Shown: one piece after another, positions 25,824 through 33,796 of the stretch
Numbering within the stretch: the first letter of the stretch is position 1
How the letters are laid out: the number at the start of each line of letters is the position of its first letter
DNA from: an uncultured Prevotellaceae bacterium
GTDB lineage: Bacteria > Bacteroidota > Bacteroidia > Bacteroidales > Bacteroidaceae
Assembly (NCBI GenBank): GCA_902790625.1
Contig: CADASP010000002.1
Span: 220,909 to 284,908 of the forward strand
Direction: 5' to 3'
Length of the DNA stretch: 64,000 nucleotides
The notes under the pieces: model-generated
Database searches by the model: none
What the model was told of the DNA's origin: nothing
Seen by the model: the letters and a program-made list of their open reading frames with translations, nothing else
Translations under genes and position numbers: made by a program

Positions 25824-26951
25824 ATGAGGAGGTTACTTGCCATTCTATTGGTGCTTGCCGTCGGCGGGCATTGCTCAGCACAGGGAGATGCCACCAGCAT
25901 CTTTCGCAAGTTGGGCACGCTGATCGACTCCATGTCGGTCAGCGGTGTCGACCGCCGCTACATCGATGCGCCCACGAAACCCTGGCAGCTCATCGTGAAG
26001 GGCAACGTGAACCAAAGCAGCCTGAAGATGAACGCCACGGGCACCGTCAACGAGGTGTATTACCAAGCCAAGCCCTACCTGAAGACCGAGCCGTCGAAGT
26101 ATGTAGGGCTATGGGCGGGCTACAGGGGCTATGGCCTGGGCTACACCGTGAACGTTGGGGGCGACAAAGGCAGCTATCTCACCTTTGGTGCCACGGGTGG
26201 TGCTTACGGCCTCAACGTTCGCATCCATTCGTTCAAGAACAACCATCCGAACTTTGGGCTGGATTCCAACTTGATTCCCGAAGAGGAGAAGGAAGGCTGG
26301 ATGGAGGTGCAGCTCATCGACCCCATCAAGGTGCGCACCCTCATTGCCGACGGCTATTATCTATTCAACGGCAAGCGCTTCTCCTACGCCGCAGCCTACG
26401 ACCAGTCAGTGCTGCAGAAGCATTCGGCAGGCTCGCTCATGGCGGGTGCGATGTACTACTACGGTCACATCAACTATGCGTCCGACTACAACGGCGACCT
26501 CATCTACATCATGAATGGCCTGGGCCGCGTAAAGCTGTGGCAAGGCAGCATCGGCGTGGGTTATGCCTACAACTGGGTGCCCACGCAGGGACTGCTGGTG
26601 AGCGCCATGGCCATGCCCATGCTCACCGTTGTGAACAAAATCAAAGCCTTCGGCTATGCCACCAACGTGCCCGAGCTGGCAAAAGACCCCAGGTTCCTCA
26701 GCGAAGAGATTGACGATGAAGAGTGGGATGAATGGTTCTACAGCAACCTGCGCATCAACCCATTGGGGCAAAAGACGTTCAACAGCGGTATGACGCTCAA
26801 CATCGACGCACGTCTGTCGCTGACCTACAACTTCGGGCGATATTTCGTCAATGCCTACGGACAGTTCAACAATTTCCGCTATCAGCACAACAACAGCCAC
26901 GGCCACCTGAACGACTGGTTTGTCAACACCTCCATAGGCATCAGGCTATAA
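25824..26951 (+). CDS. DUF4421-family outer-membrane protein
   Basis: 375 residues; MRRLLAILLVLAVGGHCSAQ is a signal peptide. The body shows family-like strands: YVGLWAGYRGYGLGYTVNV, YLTFGATGGAYGLNVRIHS, and AAYDQSVLQKHSAGSLMAGA. It ends in an aromatic strand (NDWFVNTSIGIRL), consistent with an OM barrel. The family is common in Bacteroidota and has no known function. It starts 21 bases after luxS, but no metabolic link is apparent. Confidence 0.85.
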   Translation: MRRLLAILLVLAVGGHCSAQGDATSIFRKLGTLIDSMSVSGVDRRYIDAPTKPWQLIVKGNVNQSSLKMNATGTVNEVYYQAKPYLKTEPSKYVGLWAGYRGYGLGYTVNVGGDKGSYLTFGATGGAYGLNVRIHSFKNNHPNFGLDSNLIPEEEKEGWMEVQLIDPIKVRTLIADGYYLFNGKRFSYAAAYDQSVLQKHSAGSLMAGAMYYYGHINYASDYNGDLIYIMNGLGRVKLWQGSIGVGYAYNWVPTQGLLVSAMAMPMLTVVNKIKAFGYATNVPELAKDPRFLSEEIDDEEWDEWFYSNLRINPLGQKTFNSGMTLNIDARLSLTYNFGRYFVNAYGQFNNFRYQHNNSHGHLNDWFVNTSIGIRL

Positions 26952-27845
26952 CATCATTCGCACCGTTTTTTCCCACGGCCTGGGATTTTTCTAGGCGTTG
27001 CCAAATTTACCGCCGACAAGGGAAGTGCAAAAGGATGTGAAAAGGACATTCCTGAATTCTTACAAAAAAAATTTTCATTCTAGAACAAAACAACGCACAC
27101 TTTAAGCTGTTTGAGCAAGGCGAACAATGAGGGAAAATCGACTGCCGACACCATTTTTGCACAATCACGCTGGTTTTGTGCAGGATTTTAGCCGTTTTTT
27201 AGGCCATTTTTCGTTTCTGCGGACACGCCAAAAAAGAAAAAGTCAACGTCATTTTTTTGGGGGGCGTTGACTTTTTTGAGCCAATCATGGCTTTTTATCG
27301 CCAAAACGAACCTATACCACTGAAAACCAGAGGCTTGCCAAAGCCCCTCAAAACTCGCTTATTTTCGGCCAATTATTTTTTTGTTGAAAACAAGCGAGTT
27401 TTGAAGGCCTTCGGCTGTTTTAAGGCACCTTCCGCCTTAACAATTTTTATTTGTTTTTACTAATGAATGTTTAATCCTTCCTCTCCCATTGAACTTCTTT
27501 ATACACATCTCATCGAGTGTCCACCGCCGCCCTCCCAAAAGGCAAAAACGTGTTCTTGTACCGACATTATCTTTGTTCTCTTCCGTCGCAACATCACGTT
27601 CGACGGGCAAGGATGATTTAAAAAGAACAAAAGCTCTCAACCTAAGTTGAGACTTTCACCCTCGGCAACCGATTTTCGGGTTCGCCGAGGGTGAATTATT
27701 GTGGTTATTTGGGACAGATAAGAACCTAATCAGAATCTAAGAAGAGTAGCGGCGTTCAACTCCAGAACGCCGCTACTTTCGTTAGTATGGGGCTTATGTA
27801 AGGGAAAAGAGTGTTATCTTGTCAACAGATGGTGCGGAACCGCCA
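26952..27845. other. Gene-free 0.9-kb spacer with stacked hairpins
   Basis: No convincing gene. From left to right: an AT-rich stretch; a hairpin AAAAAGTCAACG (27237-27248) with CGTTGACTTTTT (27265-27276), sharing its core with the 47.8-kb minisatellite; an inverted repeat CAAAACTCGCTT (27349-27360) with AAGCGAGTTTTG (27392-27403); a strong stem at 27655-27695 (TTCACCCTCGGC with GCCGAGGGTGAA); and another at 27745-27777 (AGTAGCGGCGTTC with GAACGCCGCTACT). The last two lie between converging genes and may be terminators or parts of a small RNA. Confidence 0.6.
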
Positions 27846-28748
27846 CTACCCAGCAACAGTGTTCTCCTTTACCGGCTCCATGTGCAGGGTGACGTGCGTG
27901 TTGTCACCGAAGCGCTCTTTCAGCTTTCGCTCTATGGTGGTGGCACGCTCATGAACAGTGTTCAGCGTCAGCCGCCCGTCCATGCGCACATGGGCCTCGA
28001 TGGCGATGCGGTTGCCAATGCGACGGGTGCGCAGATGGTGGGGCTGCTGCACATCGCCGAACGACAGGATGATTTGCTCAATCTCCTGCTCCGTCTCTGC
28101 TGGCAGCGAGCACTCCGTCAGCTCGTTGACGCTCGTCTTGAGCAACTCGTAGGCCACCTTCACCAGCATCAAGCCCACCACGATAGAGGCCAAGGGGTCG
28201 AGCACCGTCCAGCGCCGCCCCAGCGCAATGGCCAAGCCAATGCCCAAGGCAGCACCTATCGACGAGAGGGCGTCGCTGCGATGATGCCAGGCGTTGGCTA
28301 TCATCACCTGCGACTGCAAGTCCTTGCCCCGGCGAGCCGTGTACTGATAGAGCAGCTCCTTGATGGCAATCGACAGCAAGGCGGCCCATAGCGCTATCCA
28401 GCCCGGAGCTTCAAGCTCATGGCCCTGGCACCACGACAGGAATTTCAACACGCCCGACACCACGATGCCCGTGGCAGCGGCAATGAGCGCCAGGCCAATG
28501 AGAAACGAGGCGATGGTCTCGAACTTGCCGTGCCCATAGTCGTGCGACTGGTCTTGAGGCTTGGCGCTGATGCTTACAAACACCAGCACCAGGATGTCGG
28601 TCACGAAGTCGGAGAGCGAGTGCACGGCATCGGCAATCATGGCCGAGCTGTTGCCCAGTATGCCAGCGATAAACTTGAAGGTCAGCAGTGCCGCATTGCC
28701 CGCACTGCCCACCAGCGTCACCTTGTATATTTCTTTCTCCCGGTTCAT
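27846..28748 (-). CDS. Cation diffusion facilitator (metal efflux) transporter
   Basis: 300 residues from ATG 28748 (MNREKEIYKVTLVGSAGNAA). Six membrane helices precede a cytoplasmic C-terminal domain (about 210-295, INELTECSL- and IEAHVRMDGRL-like). Metal-site residues in helix 2 read AVHSLSD (His-x3-Asp) and in helix 5 HHRSD (His-x3-Asp). The HD/HD pattern is typical of zinc-type CDF proteins rather than the DD/DD manganese type, so zinc export is the best guess. The start is 17 bases after the stop of the hybrid sensor gene, in the same direction, so the two are probably co-transcribed. Confidence 0.93.
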   Translation of the reverse strand: MNREKEIYKVTLVGSAGNAALLTFKFIAGILGNSSAMIADAVHSLSDFVTDILVLVFVSISAKPQDQSHDYGHGKFETIASFLIGLALIAAATGIVVSGVLKFLSWCQGHELEAPGWIALWAALLSIAIKELLYQYTARRGKDLQSQVMIANAWHHRSDALSSIGAALGIGLAIALGRRWTVLDPLASIVVGLMLVKVAYELLKTSVNELTECSLPAETEQEIEQIILSFGDVQQPHHLRTRRIGNRIAIEAHVRMDGRLTLNTVHERATTIERKLKERFGDNTHVTLHMEPVKENTVAG

Positions 28749-28764
28749 CTGTAGGGTATGGTCA

Positions 28765-31674
28765 TCATTCCTCTTTGTTTTCCTTGTTCCTGGCCCACTG
28801 CAACGGCGTGGTGTGGTAGTAGCGGCGGAAGGCATGCGAGAAGTGGGCATTGTCAGAGAACCCTAAGCGCTCGGCCACATCGGCGATGGTCACAGTAGGA
28901 TAGTCTAATAGCATCACACATGCCTGCTCCATGCGTAGGCGCATGATATACTGTGCCGGTGGCATGCCCGTGACGGCCATCATTTTCCTTCGGAACGTCG
29001 ATGGGTGCATGAAGAACTGCGCCGCCAGATGCTCCACGTCGGCCTCGCCCTTTGGCATCAGCTCGGCGATGAAGCCATCCACTTTCTTCAGGAAGTTCTC
29101 GTCGAGCTTGCTCATCTCCATGGTCGAATCGGCATCATCGTCTTCCGCTTCTTCAGGCGACGCGCCCTCCAGCATCTGCTGCGAGAATTTGGCGCGCAAC
29201 GCGCGTCGCTGCTCCAGCAACTTCACTACCCTGATGGTCAGCTCCTCAGCATTGAAGGGCTTCGTCAGGTAAGCATCGGCTCCGGCCTCCAAGCCCTCCA
29301 AACGGTCGTTGTCGCCCGCCTTCGCCGTGATGACGATGACGGGGATGTGGCTCGTGCGCTCGTCGGCACGCAGCCGTCGGCACAATTCCAGCCCGTCGAT
29401 GCGCGGCATCATCAGGTCGGTCACCACCAAGTCGGGCACAATCTGGCATGCCTTTTCCAAGGCCAGCTGCCCATCGGCGGCATAGAACACATCGAAGCGC
29501 GGCGACAGGATAGTGCCGATATAGTAGGCCACGGCCGAGTTGTCGTCGACCACCAAGATGCGGGTTCGGGTGTCGTCGTCGGTGTCGGCATCGCACAGTT
29601 CGGGTTCATCGGCTACGCTGACAGCCGCCAGCGTCCTCGTCGAAGCGGTCGGGGCTGCGGGCTGCTCCTCAGCTTGGCTCTTTGGCTGATATTGGAAGTT
29701 GATGGTGAATTGTGTGCCGACGCCCTCTTTGCTGTCGACACTGATGGTGGCACCGACGGCATCCACCAGCTGGCGCACCAGCGACAGCCCAATGCCCGTG
29801 CCACTCTGCCGTCGGTCGCTGTTTTCCACCTGATAGAAGGGGGCGAAAATCTTGTCTACCTTACTGGCGGGGATGCCACAGCCCGTGTCGCTGACGCTAA
29901 GGCAGAAGCGGTCGCCCACGACGCGTGTCTTCACACGCACCGAGCCGCCACTGTCGGTGAATTTCACCGCATTCGACAGCAGGTTCGACAGGATTTTGTT
30001 CATGTAGTCCGATGCGTACTCCATCACCACTTGCCGCTCTGCCGGCTCATACGTCAGCGTCACGTCCTTTTGCTGAGCCAGGGCGCGGAAGCACTCCACA
30101 ATCATCTCAATCTGCCCCACCACATCCTGGCGCACCTGTTCGGGCTTCAGCTGTGGGGCCAACTGCAACTTGGTCAGGTCGAGCAATTGGTTCACCAGTT
30201 CCAGCAGCTGGCTGCCCTGTTGCTCTATCATGTGGGCAGCCTGTCGGGGCGGTGTGGCGGGCTGCTTATCCTGCATTTGTCGGCTCAGGCCGATGATGAC
30301 GGTCAGCGGCGTGCGAAACTCGTGGGCCACATGGCTGAAGAATTTCTCACGCATCGTTTGCAGCCGCTCCAGCATGCGGTTCGTCCTACCTCGCTGACGC
30401 ATGGCATACCACAATGCAGCCGAAGCCGCCACCAGCAATAAGATGACAATGATGGAAGATATCAAGATAATCCTGTTCTGCCGCTGGGTCATGGCGTTGG
30501 TCTCCGCCAGCTCGTCGTTGTGCAGCTGTGCGTTGGCCTTGCCCAGCACCTCGTGCATCTGGGCATAGTGGATGGAGTCCATCATGCGCGAGTATTGGCG
30601 CAGCGCCACCATGGCCACACGCGGGCTGTCGGGTTCCAAGGCCTCGGCCAGCGAATAGTAGTCGTAGCAAACCGAACGCGTGTTGCCCACCTCCTGCTGC
30701 AGTGCGATGGCTCTCCTGACGATGGGCACCGCTTCGGCATTGCGCTTCATGTCGAGCAGGTTGTAGGCCACATACTCCAAGCTGATGGCCAGCAGATTGC
30801 GGTCGACGACGGGCATCTGCTCCACCAAGCTCACGGCCTCACGGGCCAGCTTGAGTCCTTCAACGTAGTCGCCCATCCTATTATAGGCATAGCTCAACTG
30901 CGACAGGTGGTTGACCACGCCCTCGCGGTAGCCAATCTTGCGCGCCGCCTCCACTGCCTGCCTACCATACATGACGGCCGAGTCGGGCACCTTGGCCACG
31001 TTGTATACCTCGCAAGCAATACCCAGATAGTTGTGGGTGTTGAGGTCCGACCCCGTGGCGCGGTCGGCCTGCAAGGCCCTCTTCACAAAGTGTTTGGCCT
31101 CGTCGGTATTGCCCAAACTCAGATTGATAATGGCCAGGTAGTTGAAGGCACGTGCCTGTTGCTGCAGCCATCCGTACTCACGCGCCAAGCGTTCCGCCTC
31201 CATTTCAGCCTCCACGGCCTCGGTGTTCTGGCCCGTCTTAAATAGGCAATATCCACGGTCGCAGAGCAGCTTGCACCGCATCTCCAACTGGCAATAGAGT
31301 GTCAGCAGCAGGGCGCGGTCGATAAGCTCGATGGCCTCGGCAAAATAAGAATGATTGAAATAATATCGCTCGGCGGCGTACCACACCGACAGGTTGATGG
31401 AATCAAGTGGCAAATCGTCGTCAACCTTCAGCTGCTCATTCGACAGGGGGTCGTCGGCCAAGCAGCCTTCCACTAACTGGCGGGCAAGGGTGCCCCGCTG
31501 TGGCTCTTCAGCCTGGTCGTAAATCTTCAGCAGAGAGTCCACCTGGGCGGGCTGCAGATGTGCAGCCAGAGCCATACTTGGGCACACCATAAAGAGCATG
31601 CTCGCCAGCAAGCAGCACCACAAGAGGCGAGCAATGTGAGAAAGACTTCTCTTATCGTTTTCACTCAATCCCAT
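28765..31674 (-). CDS. Hybrid two-component sensor/AraC regulator with TPR input domain
   Basis: About 969 residues from MGLSENDKRSLSHIARLLWC (upstream in-frame ATGs exist, but the -7 box at 31739-31732 would leave almost no leader). Signal or first helix to about 37; TPR-rich periplasmic region about 45-390; membrane helix about 400-422 (IILISSIIVILLLVAASA). HisKA box FFSHVAHEFRTPLTVI; ATPase boxes NKILSNLLSNAVKF, DTGCGIP and GTGIGLSLV; receiver domain ILVVDDNSAVA with LVVTDLMMPRIDG; AraC-type HTH at the C-terminus (FSDNAHFSHAFRRYYHT). One protein thus senses, relays phosphate and binds DNA. It lacks the Y_Y_Y propellers of glycan-type HTCS. Target genes probably include the CDF transporter, by position. 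Confidence 0.93.
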   Translation of the reverse strand: MGLSENDKRSLSHIARLLWCCLLASMLFMVCPSMALAAHLQPAQVDSLLKIYDQAEEPQRGTLARQLVEGCLADDPLSNEQLKVDDDLPLDSINLSVWYAAERYYFNHSYFAEAIELIDRALLLTLYCQLEMRCKLLCDRGYCLFKTGQNTEAVEAEMEAERLAREYGWLQQQARAFNYLAIINLSLGNTDEAKHFVKRALQADRATGSDLNTHNYLGIACEVYNVAKVPDSAVMYGRQAVEAARKIGYREGVVNHLSQLSYAYNRMGDYVEGLKLAREAVSLVEQMPVVDRNLLAISLEYVAYNLLDMKRNAEAVPIVRRAIALQQEVGNTRSVCYDYYSLAEALEPDSPRVAMVALRQYSRMMDSIHYAQMHEVLGKANAQLHNDELAETNAMTQRQNRIILISSIIVILLLVAASAALWYAMRQRGRTNRMLERLQTMREKFFSHVAHEFRTPLTVIIGLSRQMQDKQPATPPRQAAHMIEQQGSQLLELVNQLLDLTKLQLAPQLKPEQVRQDVVGQIEMIVECFRALAQQKDVTLTYEPAERQVVMEYASDYMNKILSNLLSNAVKFTDSGGSVRVKTRVVGDRFCLSVSDTGCGIPASKVDKIFAPFYQVENSDRRQSGTGIGLSLVRQLVDAVGATISVDSKEGVGTQFTINFQYQPKSQAEEQPAAPTASTRTLAAVSVADEPELCDADTDDDTRTRILVVDDNSAVAYYIGTILSPRFDVFYAADGQLALEKACQIVPDLVVTDLMMPRIDGLELCRRLRADERTSHIPVIVITAKAGDNDRLEGLEAGADAYLTKPFNAEELTIRVVKLLEQRRALRAKFSQQMLEGASPEEAEDDDADSTMEMSKLDENFLKKVDGFIAELMPKGEADVEHLAAQFFMHPSTFRRKMMAVTGMPPAQYIMRLRMEQACVMLLDYPTVTIADVAERLGFSDNAHFSHAFRRYYHTTPLQWARNKENKEE

Positions 31675-31731
31675 CATCAACGAACTTGAGTAAGTTGAAT
31701 ACATATAGCTCGAAAATATCATTTTAGAGTG

Positions 31732-31739
31732 CAAAGGTA
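31732..31739 (-). promoter_or_regulatory. -7 element (TACCTTTG) for the hybrid sensor gene
   Basis: On the minus strand TACCTTTG reads 31739-31732, about 58 bases before the chosen start. No good -33 match was found at the usual spacing. Confidence 0.55.
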
Positions 31740-31761
31740 TTAAAACCAAAAGAAACAGACT

Positions 31762-31936
31762 TGTCTATTTTGAACAAATTGTGGGTTCGTTGAGAATTCT
31801 AAACTTCATTTAACGTCTTTTCATTATTCGCAGCCTAAAGCGTGGGCATTTTTGTCTATTTTGCGCAGATAAATTGTCAACAACGGGCGTTTTTGTCTAT
31901 TTCAACCACATTTTGTTCAGAATCGACAAAAATTTG
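31762..31936. promoter_or_regulatory. Direct TTTTGTCTATTT repeats between two divergent regulators
   Basis: TTGTCTATTTTG at about 31761, TTTTGTCTATTTTG at 31852 and TTTTGTCTATTTCA at 31892 are direct copies. A related inverted TATAGACAA lies at 31942-31950. They occupy the 330-base divergent intergenic region between the hybrid regulator and the small AraC gene and are candidate binding sites for either protein. Confidence 0.5.
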
Positions 31937-32002
31937 TTAATTATAGACAACAACACTTTCGCAACAATTCACTAAATTTGCAGAACAAAACAGCCTACAA
32001 AA

Positions 32003-32419
32003 ATGAATCAGTTTGAGCAGTACACAGAAAAGCTCAAGAAGCTCCATTTGACCGTCGACGAGAAAGCATTTCTCGACGAGGTCAAGACGTATGTCGCCAA
32101 CAACATGGTCGACGGCCATCTGTCTATCGCATCCATCGCCAACGGCATCTCCATCCACGAGTCGAAGATGAGGCGGCGCATCAACCAGATCACGGGCCTC
32201 ACCCCCTCCACCTTCCTGACCGTCCTTCGCATGCAGCGTGCCCACCAGCTTTTGGGCAAATATCCCTCCACGAGCATTGCCCACATTGCTTTCGAATGTG
32301 GCTATGCCGACCACAGCCACTTCACCCACACCTTCCGTCGGCTTTTTGGCATGAGTCCCTCCCAATATGCCAAGCAGCTAACCTCCCAAAAGAAACTCTC
32401 TTCCAAAAACAGTGTATAA
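32003..32419 (+). CDS. Small AraC-type DNA-binding protein (HTH domain only)
   Basis: 138 residues starting MNQFEQYTEKLKKLHLTVDE. Nearly all of it is the double HTH of the AraC/XylS family (about 25-127): LSIASIANGISIHESKMRRR, TPSTFLTVLRMQRAHQLLGK, and the second HTH IAFECGYADHSHFTHTFRRL. There is no sensor domain. It resembles the C-terminal domain of the neighbouring hybrid regulator in fold but is clearly diverged. A TAAATTTG -7-like box at 31973-31980 precedes it. It may be a stand-alone regulator or a detached output domain of a former hybrid protein. Confidence 0.9.
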   Translation: MNQFEQYTEKLKKLHLTVDEKAFLDEVKTYVANNMVDGHLSIASIANGISIHESKMRRRINQITGLTPSTFLTVLRMQRAHQLLGKYPSTSIAHIAFECGYADHSHFTHTFRRLFGMSPSQYAKQLTSQKKLSSKNSV

Positions 32420-32452
32420 AAGACATAAGGTTATCCGAGATCTGGTGACAAG

Positions 32453-32633
32453 GACGCTGAAGGCGTCCACGGTCAATAGCCGTAGGTCGGAACGACCTAC
32501 GGATAGAACAACGGGAGGCACATCGACCCTGAGGGGGGGCGCCCGTAAGTACGGGAGGGTCGATGCCGTTCGTGTCCATCCATCCGGGGGTACTGCGTAC
32601 CCTCGGCTATTGAGCGGTGACGCTTTCAGCGTC
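32453..32633. repeat. 181-bp composite palindrome with nested hairpins
   Basis: Outer arms GACGCTGAAGGCGTC (32453-32467) and GACGCTTTCAGCGTC (32619-32633). Next inward, GGTCAATAGCCG (32471-32482) and CGGCTATTGAGC (32604-32615). Inside are four local hairpins: CCGTAGGTCG/CGACCTACGG (32480-32502), CATCGACCCT/AGGGTCGATG (32521-32565) enclosing CCCGTAAGTACGGG (32542-32555), and GGGTACTGCGTACCC (32588-32602). The order suggests a folded multibranch RNA or a mobile palindrome. It starts about 30 bases after the AraC gene. Confidence 0.85.
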
Positions 32634-32732
32634 AGTTTTTCACTTCTTTGCGGATAATCATAAAAAGACGAATAGCATCACGCGCTGCAACCAGCCATAG
32701 AGCCCATGATAATTTGACGTTGACTTTTGAAA

Positions 32733-32798
32733 ATTTGGTGGCGCTTTTGGGGAATTTGGTGGCGCTTTTGGGGAATTTGGTGGCGCTTTTTTGAATAA
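32733..32798. repeat. 21-bp minisatellite, GGTGGCGCTTTTGGGGAATT
   Basis: Units start at 32737, 32758 and 32779 (period 21); the third is truncated. The left flank GAAAATTTGG and the nearby TTGACGTTGACTTTTG match the flank and core of the 47.77-kb array. Confidence 0.85.
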
Positions 32799-32822
32799 TC
32801 CCACGTTTTCCTTCCTTTTTTC

Positions 32823-32853
32823 TTGGTAGTTACAAAAAAAACACTTACCTTTG
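32823..32853 (+). promoter_or_regulatory. Promoter upstream of the AT-rich island
   Basis: TTG (32823-32825), 20 bases, TACCTTTG (32846-32853): a full consensus match. Transcription would start near 32860, giving a leader of about 300 bases before the ATG at 33165. Apart from a short ATG-CCA-TAA reading frame at about 32875, I recognise no known riboswitch in it. Confidence 0.7.
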
Positions 32854-33164
32854 CACCAAAAATAACCATTGCCGATGCCATAACATAAGACCATTTTCTA
32901 ATTATCATCATAGTAACAAACAAAACAAACTTAAAACAAGAAACAGACAGTAACGACAGAATTCCGGGAGAGTAGAGCTACGCCAGGCGCAGCGCTTCCA
33001 ACAGGGAACAAATAATTAATCTTGCGTAATTAGCGTTAGGTTATTTTGTGGTATCAATATTTAAACACATATATATATGTTTCCTGCTTACAAACTTAAT
33101 AAAAAGCGAGGAAGCCGAAAATCGCGTTATTCAGAGTAGGCCATCATACTTTAAAACACATATT

Positions 33165-33785
33165 ATGAAAACAAAGTTTTTTGTTATCGCTATTGCTCTA
33201 TTGTTTGTATGTACAGGAGCTAAAGCACAAGATAAAGTCCGTAGTCTTACACTAGGATTCGCTCCTATGGGTTTCAATCATGTAAGCATCACGCTTGATG
33301 ATGAGGAATACCATTATGATTACAAGTCTTATTGGAATGCCAATATTGGATATGAAAGACAATTCAAGGGCGTTGTATCATTGACAGAATTTACTTATTC
33401 AAAAGCCAAATTTGACGAATATGATCTGAAAGGTAACTCTATCTGGTTTAATCCAGCCCAGACCGAAGATTTGACGGTCATGTCTGTAACCACTTACGCT
33501 GGTAAAACCATCAACCCCAATAAGCGTATCCAGTTCCCCGTTTATATAGGTATTGGAGGAGAGTATTTGAGTGGTGGTCCCATCCATAATCTCGCCATAG
33601 ACCTCGCCTTAAAAGCACGCGTAAAATTCTACATCACCGACAAGATTGGTATCTACGGAGGTGGGACAGCTCGTATAGGATATGGAATGAAAAAAGCTTC
33701 TGAAAAAGATGCCAGTAATAAAACTTATTATTCAGTTGTTCCGACAATGTGGGCTCTCGATGCAGGTTTAGTCATTGGTCTTTAA
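33165..33785 (+). CDS. AT-rich island gene 1: small OM beta-barrel protein
   Basis: 206 residues from ATG 33165 (MKTKFFVIAIALLFVCTGAK AQ), with a signal peptide. The body consists of alternating strands (VRSLTLGFAPMGFNHVSITL, YWNANIGYERQFKGVVSLTE) and ends ALDAGLVIGL, a barrel-like terminal strand. Length suggests an eight-strand barrel. Codon use is visibly AT-richer than in the GC-rich genes either side (many AAA, GAA, ATT and TTT codons). The next gene starts 11 bases after its stop. The function is not recognised; a surface or channel component is possible. Confidence 0.8.
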   Translation: MKTKFFVIAIALLFVCTGAKAQDKVRSLTLGFAPMGFNHVSITLDDEEYHYDYKSYWNANIGYERQFKGVVSLTEFTYSKAKFDEYDLKGNSIWFNPAQTEDLTVMSVTTYAGKTINPNKRIQFPVYIGIGGEYLSGGPIHNLAIDLALKARVKFYITDKIGIYGGGTARIGYGMKKASEKDASNKTYYSVVPTMWALDAGLVIGL

Positions 33786-33796
33786 ACTAAAGTATC

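Noticed and set aside
33048..33164. Extended GTG start of AT-rich island gene 1
   Set aside because: The added 39 residues precede a complete signal peptide at 33165 and have no ribosome site.
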